A stretch of 64,000 bases of DNA from Terriglobia bacterium (lineage in GTDB: Bacteria > Acidobacteriota > Terriglobia > Bryobacterales > Bryobacteraceae): the NCBI GenBank assembly GCA_020073145.1, contig JAIQFS010000002.1, positions 165,525-229,524 on the forward strand, in the 5' to 3' direction. Below are positions 1-9,505 of the stretch, one piece after another. The notes beneath the pieces are model-generated. The model saw only the letters and a program-made list of their open reading frames with translations, did not search any database and was not told the DNA's origin. Numbering within the stretch: position 1 is the first letter of the stretch; the number at the start of each line of letters is the position of its first letter. A program made the position numbers and the translations under genes.

Positions 1-578
<578 letters not shown>

Positions 579-724
579 GTGGCACCAGGCTCCAGTGGAC
601 AAGGCGTCCCGGCGGTTACACCTGTTTCGAGAGTTCTTGATTTTGGGCCGGGAGTTAGCCGGGATGAGTTCGCTCGGGGCCCCCAACGACGGCGAACCTG
701 AGCACACTTAGCCAAGCTGAACGA

Positions 725-1096
725 CTACTGCTTGGCCGGCGCCATCAGATGTTTCAGGTCCAACAGGTGCTGCGGGTGGAAGGCTTTCTTGGACCACCGG
801 GAGGCGGAATCGAATTCCACACCCGTGAAATAGCCGATTTCCCGGTATTCGCAGTACCGCACCACTCCCGTGAATTCCTTTTTCGCGCTCCGGGGTTTCG
901 CACTGGGTTGGGAGGACACACACCAGCGAACCTGCACGCCGACTGGAAGCGGCGTTTCCATCTGCAGACAGGCCCCGGTCACCGAGATGTCTTCCAGAAG
1001 GGCCGAGGCCCTGCACCGTTTGCCATCGGGATCTCTCCAGAAGACCTCGACCAAGTCCGCGCATAACATGCGCGTTTGCGAGCGTCGTTCCTGCAT
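725..1096 (-). CDS. PilZ-domain protein
   Basis: A 123-residue single-domain protein. It opens with MQERRSQTRM, a variant of the RxxxR c-di-GMP binding element, then has DISVTGACLQME, matching the D/NxSxxG element, followed by a beta-rich segment ending in YFTGVEFD. This is the PilZ fold, which usually binds cyclic di-GMP and controls motility, exopolysaccharide or biofilm functions; the target cannot be read from context. AGGAGG lies directly upstream but only two bases from the ATG, so the start could be slightly off. It is divergent from the RlpA gene at 1182. Confidence 0.8.
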   Translation of the reverse strand: MQERRSQTRMLCADLVEVFWRDPDGKRCRASALLEDISVTGACLQMETPLPVGVQVRWCVSSQPSAKPRSAKKEFTGVVRYCEYREIGYFTGVEFDSASRWSKKAFHPQHLLDLKHLMAPAKQ

Positions 1097-1181
1097 GTCC
1101 TCCTATCGGCGGAAGCCCGCCGGAGCTTTATGGCCGACATAAATTGCGCCCTGGGGGACGCGCGGGTTAGCATGGCCCCAG

Positions 1182-1841
1182 ATGCGTACGGTTTTCGCGG
1201 CCGTGCTGATCGCCGTCGTCCTGTCCGGATGTGGACACAAGACGAGGGCCTCCCGCATCCCGCCGCCGCCCGCCGCCGTGCCGGTGGGGTATACCGAGAC
1301 CGGCTTAGCCAGTTGGTATGGGTATCCGTACCACGGCCGACGCGCGGCCGATGGTGAGATTTACGATATGGAGCAGCTCACCGCCGCGCATCGGACCCTC
1401 CCGTTCAACGCCTGGGTGCGGGTTTTCAATCTCGACAATCACCGAACTGTCGATGTTCGCATCACCGACCGGGGACCGTTCGTGGAGGGCCGCGTGATCG
1501 ACCTGTCCCATGCTGCCGCGCAAGTCATTCAGATGATTGGGCCTGGCACGGCCCGGGTGCGCCTGCAGGTGACCCGCCTGCCCGACACGGAGGCCGCGGG
1601 CCTGTTTGCCGTGCAAGTCGGCGCCTTCAGCAACCGGCGCCGGGCCGAGCGCCTGCGCCACCGGATGGAATCGCGCTACGGCCTGGCGCGAGTGGTCGAG
1701 CGAGACGGCACATCCGGGCTGTGGCGGGTCCTGGTCGGTTCGGAACCCACCGAAGACAAGGCGGCCGCTCTGGCCCAACGCATTCGAAAAGATTCTGGTG
1801 AGAACACCCCGGCTTTCGTGGTACGAGTAGATGCCGCTTGA
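1182..1841 (+). CDS. rlpA: RlpA-like lipoprotein with SPOR domain
   Basis: A 219-residue protein. The N terminus is a lipoprotein signal with lipobox VLSGC (Cys about residue 17). Residues about 35-125 form the double-psi beta-barrel RlpA domain (GLASWYGYPYHGRRAADGE, then VRITDRGPF and IDLSHAAA, which hold the conserved His and Asp). Residues about 140-215 are a SPOR domain (FAVQVGAFSNRRRAERL) that binds denuded septal glycan. Family members are septal lytic transglycosylases or septal-ring lipoproteins. The next gene begins 12 bases downstream, so co-transcription is likely. No obvious Shine-Dalgarno sequence precedes the ATG. Confidence 0.9.
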   Translation: MRTVFAAVLIAVVLSGCGHKTRASRIPPPPAAVPVGYTETGLASWYGYPYHGRRAADGEIYDMEQLTAAHRTLPFNAWVRVFNLDNHRTVDVRITDRGPFVEGRVIDLSHAAAQVIQMIGPGTARVRLQVTRLPDTEAAGLFAVQVGAFSNRRRAERLRHRMESRYGLARVVERDGTSGLWRVLVGSEPTEDKAAALAQRIRKDSGENTPAFVVRVDAA

Positions 1842-1853
1842 GTAGGGCCCGCT

Positions 1854-2852
1854 ATGACCCCGTGTGCTCCGGATTGTACGCATGGCCTGGTAGGCCAGTC
1901 GCCCCAGATCGTCTCTATCCGCCGTCTGATTCAGAAGGCCGCCTGTAACCGGTTGCCGGTGCTGCTGTTAGGCGAAAGCGGCACAGGCAAGGAAGTGGTC
2001 GCCCGGGCCATTCATGCGGCCCATCCCCGCGGCCAGTTCGTGCCCATCGATTGCGGCTCTCTCGTCGGCACCCTCATGGAGAGCGAGCTCTTCGGCCACA
2101 CCAAGGGGTCCTTCAGCGGCGCCATCGAGACCAAGAAAGGCCTGGTTGAGCTGGCCGACGGCGGCACCGCCTTCTTCGACGAGATTGGCGACCTCCCGCT
2201 CGACATGCAGGTCAAACTGCTGCGGCTTCTCGAAGCGCGCGAGTTCCGGCCGGTGGGCGCGCTCAAGTGGCACACCGTGGACCTGAGAATCATCGCCGCC
2301 ACTCACCGCGATCTCAAAAGCGAAGTCGCGTGCGGCCGCTTCCGCCAGGATCTCTACTACCGCCTGAACGTCTTCGCCATCCACTTGTCTCCCTTGCGCG
2401 AACACAAGGAGGATATCCCTGTGCTGATGGAGCATTTTTTAGAACAGGGGCGGACCGCGGGGCTGCCGGAGTTCCACCCCGGCGAGGCGCTGCTCGCGAC
2501 CCTGCTTTCCTACGAGTGGCCGGGCAATGTGCGCGAGCTCAAGCACTGCCTCGACCGCATGGCCGCGATGCATTCCGAAGGGGCGCTCCAGATGGCGGGC
2601 CTGCCTTCCGCCCTGCAATACCATCAAGCCGCGGCGGGCGCGGAGGTCCCGCCGGATGCGGCTGGCTTGGATTCCGGCATTGAGTTTACGCGAGCGCCGC
2701 AATCTCCGGTCATCTCGCTTCCCGACTGCGAGCGGAAGGCCATCGCCCACGCTCTGACGGCCACGCAAGGCGAGCGCGGCAAGGCGGCACACATGCTGGG
2801 CATCGGGCGCACCACGCTCTACCGCAAGATGAAAGAATACGGGATGAAGTGA
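1854..2852 (+). CDS. Sigma-54-dependent activator, AAA+ and Fis domains only
   Basis: 332 residues with no N-terminal receiver or sensor domain. The AAA+ domain shows Walker A GESGTGKE (about 40-47), Walker B with FFDEIGDLP, the arginine-finger region FRQDLYYRLN and EWPGNVREL. A C-terminal Fis-type helix-turn-helix follows (KAAHMLGIGRTTLYRKM). The sigma-54 contact loop reads GSFSGA (about 85-90) instead of GAFTGA. It probably activates sigma-54 promoters and, lacking a sensor domain, may be constitutive or controlled by a partner protein. Its stop overlaps the next gene's GTG by 4 bases, tying it to the glycosyltransferase and suggesting a polysaccharide role. Confidence 0.9.
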   Translation: MTPCAPDCTHGLVGQSPQIVSIRRLIQKAACNRLPVLLLGESGTGKEVVARAIHAAHPRGQFVPIDCGSLVGTLMESELFGHTKGSFSGAIETKKGLVELADGGTAFFDEIGDLPLDMQVKLLRLLEAREFRPVGALKWHTVDLRIIAATHRDLKSEVACGRFRQDLYYRLNVFAIHLSPLREHKEDIPVLMEHFLEQGRTAGLPEFHPGEALLATLLSYEWPGNVRELKHCLDRMAAMHSEGALQMAGLPSALQYHQAAAGAEVPPDAAGLDSGIEFTRAPQSPVISLPDCERKAIAHALTATQGERGKAAHMLGIGRTTLYRKMKEYGMK

Positions 2853-3877
2853 CGGTCGCCCTCGACGCCACCTATAGCTTGGGAGACGACCTTTCCGGAG
2901 TGGGCATCTACTCGCGCGAACTGCTGTGGGGACTCGCGCAGGCCCATCCCGGGATGCACTTCGACTTCTGCTACCGGCCGCACCGGTATCTGCGCTCCTG
3001 GTCCGAGGCCCTGCCGCGCAACGCACGCCGCCGGATTCTCGCGCCCCCCTTCGGTCCGGGCGGCGCGGACCTTTTCCATGGGCTCAACCAGCGGCTGCCC
3101 GAGGGGCGGCTGCCGCGCGCCGTGGCTACCTTTCACGACTTGTTCGTGCTGACCGGGGAGTACTCCACGCCCGAATTTCGCGCGCGTTTTGCGGCGCAGG
3201 CGCGGGACGCCGCGGCGCGCGCGAGCTGCCTCATCGCGGTTTCGGAGTTCACCCGCTCGCAAGTCATCGGGCTACTCGGCGTGGAGCCGGCGCGCGTCCG
3301 GGTGGTGCGCCATGGCATTCGCCGCCTGGCGCCGCGGCCGGTCGCGCGAGAGAAGGTCATCCTCCACGTGGGCGCCATCCAGAAGCGGAAGAACCTGGAG
3401 CGCCTGGTGGACGCTTTCGAATCGGTGGATCCGGCGTGGAAACTGGTGCTGGCCGGCTCTTCCGGCTTCGGCGCGGACCGCATTCTGACGCGCATTCAAC
3501 AAAGCTCCGCGCGCCCTCGCATCCAGGTGACCGGCTATGTCTCGCCGGAAGAATTGGCCGGCTGGTACTCGCGCGCCTCGCTGTTCGCGTTCCCGTCTTT
3601 GGATGAGGGCTTCGGGATGCCGGTGCTGGAGGCCATGGCGGCAGGAATTCCCGTGATCACCTCGAATCGCTCGGCGCTCCGGGAGGTGGCCGGCGAGGCT
3701 GCCCTGCTGGTTGACCCGGAGCACACCGAAGCCCTGGCCGAAGCCGTCAGGGACTTGACGCAAAGCGAAACCCGCAGGCAGGAATTGACGCAGCGCGGGC
3801 TGGCGCACGCCCAACAATTTACGTGGGAAAAAGCCGTCCGCGAAACCTGGGACGTGTATCAGGAACTACTCGGCTGA
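2849..3877 (+). CDS. Glycosyltransferase, GT4-type (GT-B fold)
   Basis: 342 residues starting at GTG 2849 within the stop of the sigma-54 activator (GTGA overlap). The N-terminal half has the GT-B acceptor domain (GVGIYSRELLWGLA, FHDLFVLTGEYS). The C-terminal half carries the nucleotide-sugar domain, including HVGAIQKRKNLERLVDAF and EGFGMPVLEAMAAGIPVITS, which holds the EX7E motif. It would transfer a sugar from an NDP or lipid-linked donor to a growing glycan. Donor and acceptor cannot be predicted. No signal peptide is seen, so it acts in the cytoplasm. Confidence 0.9.
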   Translation: MTVALDATYSLGDDLSGVGIYSRELLWGLAQAHPGMHFDFCYRPHRYLRSWSEALPRNARRRILAPPFGPGGADLFHGLNQRLPEGRLPRAVATFHDLFVLTGEYSTPEFRARFAAQARDAAARASCLIAVSEFTRSQVIGLLGVEPARVRVVRHGIRRLAPRPVAREKVILHVGAIQKRKNLERLVDAFESVDPAWKLVLAGSSGFGADRILTRIQQSSARPRIQVTGYVSPEELAGWYSRASLFAFPSLDEGFGMPVLEAMAAGIPVITSNRSALREVAGEAALLVDPEHTEALAEAVRDLTQSETRRQELTQRGLAHAQQFTWEKAVRETWDVYQELLG

Positions 3878-4189
3878 TCAGCGGCCTTCGTCGTCGACGG
3901 CAATCTTGAGCGCGCGCAGGAATCGGTGATCCTGCGTGGTGAATTTGATCTTGCCGGTGGCTTCGAAACTGCGCTTGGGCGGCTCGGCTTCGTTCACCAC
4001 TGACTCGTCTTCGCCTTCTTCCTCTTCACCGCGCCGGTTGAATCCAATGGTGGCTTCCAGAACCAGGAAGACGTCGTAACCGGCCCGCTTGATTTCGCCA
4101 ATGGCCTCCGCGATTCGGTCCGACTCGGACAGGGAATCGTTGATCGCGTTCCCTAGTTCCTGCATCAGGTGCTTCAATGGTTCGTCCAC
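3878..4189 (-). CDS. Small conserved-looking protein of unknown function
   Basis: 103 residues, ending base to base with the convergent glycosyltransferase. The N-terminal 45 residues look helical (MDEPLKHLMQELGNAIND, then SDRIAEAIGEIKRAGYDVFL). A short basic turn and an acidic stretch GEEEEGEDESV follow, then a mixed C terminus. GGGGGAAGT lies upstream of the ATG in the reverse orientation. I do not recognise the family. The start, ribosome-binding site and strand-specific codon pattern support a real gene. Confidence 0.65.
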   Translation of the reverse strand: MDEPLKHLMQELGNAINDSLSESDRIAEAIGEIKRAGYDVFLVLEATIGFNRRGEEEEGEDESVVNEAEPPKRSFEATGKIKFTTQDHRFLRALKIAVDDEGR

Positions 4190-4354
4190 AGACTTCCCCC
4201 TTTTAGTGGATGTACCGGCGACGCAATTCGTTCCACGGATGGACCTCCCACCCGCTTCGATTGTAGTGGAGCCAGAACGTGTTCACAAGTTTTCTATCGG
4301 CAATTCACCCGCCATTCTGCACCCTAGGGCGATCCCTCCCGTTCGTTTGTTACG

Positions 4355-4624
4355 ATGAGGTCAGTGAAAGGCCAGATTCTCCACCAGGGACGCGAGTTCC
4401 TCAAGTACGTGGTGCCCGCTGTCCTGAAGCCGGCACACACTCTCTGGAATGAGGTTATTGGCTTTCTTTTCTTGTGCCTAGCCGTTATTTTCGGGTTCAA
4501 TGGCGTGCGCGCCTACCTCAATCATGAGGGAGCCAAACTGTTGTTGGCCGCGCCCATCACTTTAATCATGGCCTGGTTTGGCGTCACCTCGTTCCTGAAG
4601 GCCCGCAAAATCTCACGCTCATGA
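4355..4624 (+). CDS. Small membrane protein, two predicted helices
   Basis: 89 residues with two hydrophobic segments, about 33-55 ([17 protein letters not shown]) and 62-82 ([18 protein letters not shown]). Its stop overlaps the mutase start by 4 bases (ATGA at 4621), so the two are probably translated together, although a functional link is not evident. The function is unknown. Confidence 0.6.
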   Translation: MRSVKGQILHQGREFLKYVVPAVLKPAHTLWNEVIGFLFLCLAVIFGFNGVRAYLNHEGAKLLLAAPITLIMAWFGVTSFLKARKISRS

Positions 4625-6120
4625 GCGACCGGCTGGGCAATCCGGGCGGGTTTCCTTACACCCGGGGGATCTACCCCGACATGTACCGGAGCCGCCTCTG
4701 GACCATGCGTCAGTACGCCGGCTTCGGCACCGCCGAAGATAGTAACCGCCGTTATCATTACCTCCTTTCCCAAGGCACCACCGGTCTTTCGGTGGCCTTC
4801 GACCTGCCCACGCAAATGGGCCTCGACGCCGATGACCCCATGGCGGCCGGGGAAGTCGGACGCGTGGGTGTGGCAATCTCGTCGCTGGCCGACATGGAAG
4901 CGCTGTTTCGCGGCATCCCGCTCGAAACCGTTTCGACTTCCATGACCATCAACTCGACCGCCGCCATCCTGCTGGCCTTGTACGCTCTGGTAGCCGGGCG
5001 GCAAGGCGCGGACCGGCGCAAACTCTCGGGCACGATCCAGAACGACATCCTCAAGGAATACATTGCGCGCGGCACCTACATCTACCCGCCGCGGCCGGCC
5101 ATGCGCCTCATCACGGACGTGTTTGCCTGGGCCGGGCGCGAGATGCCGGAGTGGAACACCATTTCGATCAGCGGATACCACATTCGCGAAGCCGGGTCGA
5201 CGGCGGTGCAGGAGGTGGCCTTCACCTTCGCTAACGCCATCGCCTACATCGAAGCGGCGATCGCCGCCGGTCTGGCGGTGGATTCTTTCGCTCCGCGCCT
5301 CTCGTTCTTCTTCAACGCGCACAGCGACTTTCTGGAGGAGATCGCCAAATTCCGCGCGGCCCGCCGTCTCTACGCGCATTTGATGCGCGACCGCTTCGGC
5401 GCCCAAGATCCACGCTCGCTCACCCTGCGCTTCCACACGCAGACCGCCGGCTCGACCCTCACCGCGCAGCAGCCCGACGTCAATATCGTGCGCACGGCCA
5501 TTGAAGCCCTGGCCGCGGTACTGGGCGGCACGCAATCGCTCCACACCAACTCACGCGATGAAGCCTTGGGCCTGCCCACCGAGGAATCGGCGCGCCTCGC
5601 GCTGCGCACCCAGCAGATCATCGCCTACGAAACCGGCGTCATCAATACAGCGGACCCGGTGGGCGGCAGCGAGGCCATCGAAGCGCTGACGGACTCGATC
5701 GAGCAGGGCGCGCGCGACTACTTGCAGCACATCGACGAGGCAGGCGGCACGCTGCGCGCCATCGAAACCGGGTTCATTCAGCGAGAGATCCAGAACGCCG
5801 CCTACCAGGATCAGCGCGCCGTAGAGAGCGGCGAGCGGATCGTGGTGGGGGTCAACCGGTTCCAGCAGGAGAGCGACGGCCGAGTACCGGCGTTTCGCGT
5901 CGACCCGGCGCTCGAGCAAGCGCAGATCGAACGGCTACGGCAGGTGCGCGCCACCCGCAGCCAGAGCGTCGTGGAGGAGAGTCTCGCCGCGCTCACCGAG
6001 GCGGCGCGCACGGGCGCCAACCTGATGCCGCCGATTCTCAAGGCCGCGGACGCGTATGCGACCGTGGGCGAGATTTCCAGCCGGCTGAAAACGGTATTCG
6101 GCGAATACCGCGAGGCGTAA
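4621..6120 (+). CDS. mutA: Methylmalonyl-CoA mutase large (catalytic) subunit
   Basis: 499 residues carrying the substrate-binding TIM-barrel domain: [83 protein letters not shown]. It converts (R)-methylmalonyl-CoA to succinyl-CoA with adenosylcobalamin. The Arg in [12 protein letters not shown] is typical of methylmalonyl- rather than isobutyryl-CoA mutases. The B12-binding domain is absent, so a separate small subunit (mcmA2 type) is required and is not in this window. The N terminus is also shorter than in full-length mutases. A decayed copy of its last 60 codons lies at 10430-10613. Confidence 0.92.
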   Translation: MSDRLGNPGGFPYTRGIYPDMYRSRLWTMRQYAGFGTAEDSNRRYHYLLSQGTTGLSVAFDLPTQMGLDADDPMAAGEVGRVGVAISSLADMEALFRGIPLETVSTSMTINSTAAILLALYALVAGRQGADRRKLSGTIQNDILKEYIARGTYIYPPRPAMRLITDVFAWAGREMPEWNTISISGYHIREAGSTAVQEVAFTFANAIAYIEAAIAAGLAVDSFAPRLSFFFNAHSDFLEEIAKFRAARRLYAHLMRDRFGAQDPRSLTLRFHTQTAGSTLTAQQPDVNIVRTAIEALAAVLGGTQSLHTNSRDEALGLPTEESARLALRTQQIIAYETGVINTADPVGGSEAIEALTDSIEQGARDYLQHIDEAGGTLRAIETGFIQREIQNAAYQDQRAVESGERIVVGVNRFQQESDGRVPAFRVDPALEQAQIERLRQVRATRSQSVVEESLAALTEAARTGANLMPPILKAADAYATVGEISSRLKTVFGEYREA

Positions 6121-6346
6121 AGACTCTCGGTAGCGCGGCGTCGATTCCGCGACCCAGGCGCTCGACATCCGATGGCCGGGGCCCGGGCTTCACAGGAGTG
6201 ATCGACCGGCTCATTGCGCTGCGCGGATGACCAGGATACCCTGAGGGAGCTGTTTTCCGACGACGCCGTGAGCAATCGCCGAAAAATAGAAAAAGTTGGT
6301 CACAAATGGCGCTGCTCGGGCGTCAAACAGACTCAGGAGTTCGCGT

Positions 6347-7957
6347 ATGAAGAAGCTTGCTTCGCTCTGCCTGCTGGCGACCCTGCCCGCTCTTTCCCAA
6401 CAGCCGAAATTCGACCTCGCGGATGTCCACGTCAGCACCACGCCGCGCTGGTTTGCGCAGAATAACGGCGGCCTGCTCCGGGAGGGCCTGTATATTAGCC
6501 GGGACGCCACCCTGCTCCAGTTGATCGAGGCAGCCTACGGCGTCACCGAGGATGCCGTGGCCGGCGGGCCCACCTGGCTCAGCACCGACCTCTACGACGT
6601 GATCGCCAAAGTACCCGGCGGCACCACGCCGGCGACGGCCAAGCTCATGCTGCAGGCGCTTCTCGCCGAGCGCTTCGCGCTGGTGGCGCGCCGCGATACG
6701 CGCCCCATGCCCCGCTATGTCCTGAGCGTGGACAAGGGTGGATCGAAATTGAAGCCCGCGGCAAAATCGGAAGACTCCGGCTGCACGCAGCAAATGGCCG
6801 GGCCGATGCCCGCCGGAGGTGGTCCGATTACCGCCGCTCAGCTACCGGATACGAAGGCGATCTGCCACAACCTGACGTCGCAGCAGATTGCCGAAAACCT
6901 GCGCCAGATTGCCGGTTTTCAGATCAACTCGTATTTGCCCCGCGACGTGTTCGACTCGACCGGGCTCGAAGGCAAGTGGGATTTTGAGCTGGTGTTCACG
7001 CCCATCGGCGTTGTTGGGGATAAAGGCCGCGACGGCATCACCCTGTTCGACGCCGTAAAGAAACAGTTGGGCCTGGACCTGGAGTCGAAAGACGTGCCGG
7101 TGCCCGCCCTGGTGGTCGAGAGCGTCAACCGAAAGCCGACTCCCAATGCCCCGGCCGTGAAGACGGAGCTGGGGCTGGCGGCCGCCCGGTTTGAAGTGGC
7201 GTCGATCAAGCCCCTCGATCCCAGCCAGCGCATGATGCCCAACCGCGTTGGCGGCAGTGAGATCCGGTTCGCGGGCACGCTGCGGAATCTGATCGGGCAG
7301 TCCTTCATGATTAATCCCAATGCGGCCAGCGACGTGATCCTCGGCCTGCCGAAGTCCGCGGATTCGCAGGTGTGGGTCATCACCGCCAAATTGCCCAGTA
7401 CGGGGGAAGGCGCGCCCATCGCGGGCGGCGCCCGGCCGCAACCACCCCCGCGCACCGTAGTTTTTGAGATGGTGCGCGGCCTTCTGGCCGATCAGTTCGA
7501 ACTGAAGACCCACACCGAAAACCGCGAGGTGACGGTCTACGCCATGACCCTGCCCGGTAGGCCGAAAATGACCCCGGCGGACCCAACCGAACGGATGGGC
7601 TGCCCGGCCGACCCGACCGCGGTCAAGCCGTTCCCGAACATGGGGACGATGGTGAGCTGCCGGAACATCACGATGGCTGAGTTTGCGGAGAATCTGGAGC
7701 AGGCCACCGGTTTCTTCGATCATCCGATTGTCGATGAGACCGGTCTGCAGGGCGGCTGGAATTTCAAGATTGGCTGGTCTCGCGCCAACCAGGGCCTGCC
7801 GCCTGCGAATGCGAACCCGGCGGGCGACGCCCCGGAACCCATTGGCCTCACTTCGTACGAGGCCGTGGAGCGGTTTCTCGGAGTGAAGCTGGTGAAACAG
7901 AAGCGATCCATTCCGGTAGTGGTTGTGGATCACGTGGCGGAGAAGCCGATCGAGTAA
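6347..7957 (+). CDS. Secreted TIGR03435-family protein, two tandem domains
   Basis: The open frame starts at 6296, but ATG 6347 is preferred: AGGAG at 6334-6338 precedes it and the product then begins with a signal peptide (MKKLASLCLLATLPALS). The 536 residues hold two copies of the acidobacterial TIGR03435 domain. The first begins FDLADVHVSTTPRW and the second FEVASIKPLDPSQR. Each has an LxxLIxxAYG/LIGQSFM block, an ERFALVARR / DQFELKTHT block and a closing IPALVVESV / IPVVVVDHV strand. The family's function is unknown. It is highly expanded in Solibacter-type genomes, often as sensor-like secreted domains. Confidence 0.85.
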   Translation: MKKLASLCLLATLPALSQQPKFDLADVHVSTTPRWFAQNNGGLLREGLYISRDATLLQLIEAAYGVTEDAVAGGPTWLSTDLYDVIAKVPGGTTPATAKLMLQALLAERFALVARRDTRPMPRYVLSVDKGGSKLKPAAKSEDSGCTQQMAGPMPAGGGPITAAQLPDTKAICHNLTSQQIAENLRQIAGFQINSYLPRDVFDSTGLEGKWDFELVFTPIGVVGDKGRDGITLFDAVKKQLGLDLESKDVPVPALVVESVNRKPTPNAPAVKTELGLAAARFEVASIKPLDPSQRMMPNRVGGSEIRFAGTLRNLIGQSFMINPNAASDVILGLPKSADSQVWVITAKLPSTGEGAPIAGGARPQPPPRTVVFEMVRGLLADQFELKTHTENREVTVYAMTLPGRPKMTPADPTERMGCPADPTAVKPFPNMGTMVSCRNITMAEFAENLEQATGFFDHPIVDETGLQGGWNFKIGWSRANQGLPPANANPAGDAPEPIGLTSYEAVERFLGVKLVKQKRSIPVVVVDHVAEKPIE

Positions 7958-8091
7958 CTTTCAAAACGGGGCGCGGGCGGATTGAATCCGCAATCGGCGC
8001 GATTCTCGAACGGGTGCAGATTCATCGTGGGAGCCCAGCGTGAGGGGGAGCCGTTGGATCCGGCGCCGTTTCCGGGAAACGCGGAGAGGAA

Positions 8092-8547
8092 CTACTGGGC
8101 GCCGCGTCCTTGCGGCTCCCAAAGCTCAATCGGATTGCCTTCGGGATCTTGCAAATGAGCAAATCGTCCGTTTGGATAAACCTTCGGATCGAGGTTTACG
8201 GTGATGCCAGCGGTGCGTAACTGCGCCGCCATCTTGTCCATGTCCCGAACGCGAAAATTCACCATCCACTGCTTCGTATCGTTGCCAAAGTAGGTTGTTT
8301 TGTCCGGGAACGGTTGAAACGCAGTGGGTCCCGCTTCCTGTCGCCATGGCGAATCGTTGTAGTTCGAGGGGACAAGGTTGATGCCCAGGTAATCGGAATA
8401 CCATTTGGCGAGAGCTTTCGGATCTTTCGCTCGAAAGAAAAGGCCGCCAATGCCAGTTACCTTTTCCCTGTCCGCCGCTTTCGATCTGGTCGCTGTCAAG
8501 GCGCCCACCGCGCCCACAAAAACCCGCCGCGTCGTTTTGCTCGCCAT
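8092..8547 (-). CDS. VOC-family (glyoxalase-like) protein with Tat-type leader
   Basis: The frame is open further upstream, but ATG 8547 has GGAGGTT just before it and gives a 151-residue protein with a clear leader. The leader is KTTRRVFVGAVGAL, a twin-arginine pattern ending near TRSKAA. The rest is one VOC module (GIGGLFFRAKDPKALAKWY, WMVNFRVRDMDKMAAQLRTAG, LQDPEGNPIELWEP), with the His/Glu metal-site pattern only partly kept. Exported VOC proteins are less common than cytoplasmic ones. The substrate is unknown. Confidence 0.82.
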   Translation of the reverse strand: MASKTTRRVFVGAVGALTATRSKAADREKVTGIGGLFFRAKDPKALAKWYSDYLGINLVPSNYNDSPWRQEAGPTAFQPFPDKTTYFGNDTKQWMVNFRVRDMDKMAAQLRTAGITVNLDPKVYPNGRFAHLQDPEGNPIELWEPQGRGAQ

Positions 8548-8659
8548 GGGAACCTCCGGGGCGATTGTAGCAAGAGATGCGTAATCCGGGGGCTGACCCT
8601 GAAACCTTGCAACCGCCTCCGCACCCAGACCGAACATCGAGCGGTCTGTTCCGCCCGGG

Positions 8660-8992
8660 TCACTCAAAGATCGGTGCGAGCCGCGCCAGCACTTCGTCCA
8701 TGATCGGGGCCGGCACACTCTCCAGTTTCTTGCCGCCACGGGCGGCGAGGTCGAGCGCTCTGGGTTGATCGCACCTCACCACGCCGGTGGTCTTGGTGCC
8801 CGCCCCGGTCAAGGGCACCGCAAACCCGGCGGTCCGCGCGAAGCTGCCGCCGCTGGTTACCGGAACGACGACGGGCACTCGGGTCACCCGGTTGAAAGCT
8901 TCCGGCGATACGATGAGCACCGGGCGACGGCCCTTTTGTTCGTGGCCCGCCGCCGGATCGAGCGCCACCAGCCAGATTTCGCCGCGTTTCAT
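8660..8992 (-). CDS. chpB: ChpB-like mRNA interferase toxin (MazF/PemK family)
   Basis: 110 residues from ATG 8992. The sequence MKRGEIWLVALDPAAGHEQ, RPVLIVSPEAFN, VPVTSGGSFARTAGFAVPL and GVVRCDQPRALD follows E. coli ChpB closely, including the GHEQ and RP elements of the MazF fold. It would cleave mRNA when not bound by its antitoxin. The start overlaps the antitoxin stop by one base (TGATG), the usual antitoxin-first arrangement. The frame extends upstream to 9070, but that extension overlaps the antitoxin. Confidence 0.92.
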   Translation of the reverse strand: MKRGEIWLVALDPAAGHEQKGRRPVLIVSPEAFNRVTRVPVVVPVTSGGSFARTAGFAVPLTGAGTKTTGVVRCDQPRALDLAARGGKKLESVPAPIMDEVLARLAPIFE

Positions 8993-9249
8993 CAGAGCAG
9001 CTCGCGGCCGACCGGTCTGGCCCGGAGCCAGCCGTGGTCTCTCCGGGCGCGAGCGGCTTTCGGGTTGCACCGGGCCAGCAGTTCGTCCAGGGTGTAATGA
9101 GGGCGCTTCTGGGGCGCCACGACGAGCCGTCCGCTTTCGACCGCCAGGCCGACCTTGGCCCCGGCGCGCAGCCGCAAGACGTCGAGAAGCGCAGGCGGAA
9201 CCGCAAGCATCACCGATCCCCCCACTTTGCGCAAATTCGTGGTGTGCAC
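8992..9249 (-). CDS. chpS: ChpS-like antitoxin (AbrB/MazE fold)
   Basis: 85 residues. Three candidate starts follow one another (GTG 9255, ATG 9252, GTG 9249). GTG 9249 gives a 5-base gap from GGAGG (9255-9259) and the family-like N terminus xHTTNLRKVGG, so I chose it. Residues 1-45 form the swapped-hairpin AbrB DNA-binding domain (KVGGSVMLAVPPALLDVLRL, GAKVGLAVESGRLVV). The tail YTLDELLARC, ending PVGRELL, resembles the toxin-binding tail of ChpS. It should neutralise ChpB and repress its own promoter. Confidence 0.88.
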   Translation of the reverse strand: MHTTNLRKVGGSVMLAVPPALLDVLRLRAGAKVGLAVESGRLVVAPQKRPHYTLDELLARCNPKAARARRDHGWLRARPVGRELL

Positions 9250-9254
9250 CATCA

Positions 9255-9298
9255 CCTCCAGCAGTTATATTTTAGTATAATCGCTCGCGAATCGTGAA
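9255..9298 (-). promoter_or_regulatory. Candidate promoter and ribosome-binding site of chpS-chpB
   Basis: On the minus strand, TTCACG (9298-9293) lies 18 bases before TAAAAT (9274-9269), followed by GGAGG (9259-9255) ahead of the antitoxin start. The AT-rich stretch around the -10 has the near-palindrome TATACTAAAATATA, a plausible autoregulatory operator for an AbrB-fold antitoxin. This rests on consensus matching by eye. Confidence 0.4.
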
Positions 9299-9505
9299 CT
9301 CGGGCACAGAGCCGGTGGTGCGTTGCGCGAGAAATCCGGGGTAATCCGGGGACGGACGGAACGCTACCGTCGCTCAATGAGGAGCCTCACGCGCCGGGGC
9401 ACCCGGTTTTCCATCCCGGCCCTTCCCCAGCACACACGGGCAAGATTTTTCTTCACCCGGTGCGAACACTTCTCCGCGTGCGACGCTCTTATCAGATGTA
9501 GGTCC

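Noticed and set aside
4522..5544. 340-residue minus-strand frame
   Set aside because: Antisense to the mutase, whose plus-strand product is unmistakable.
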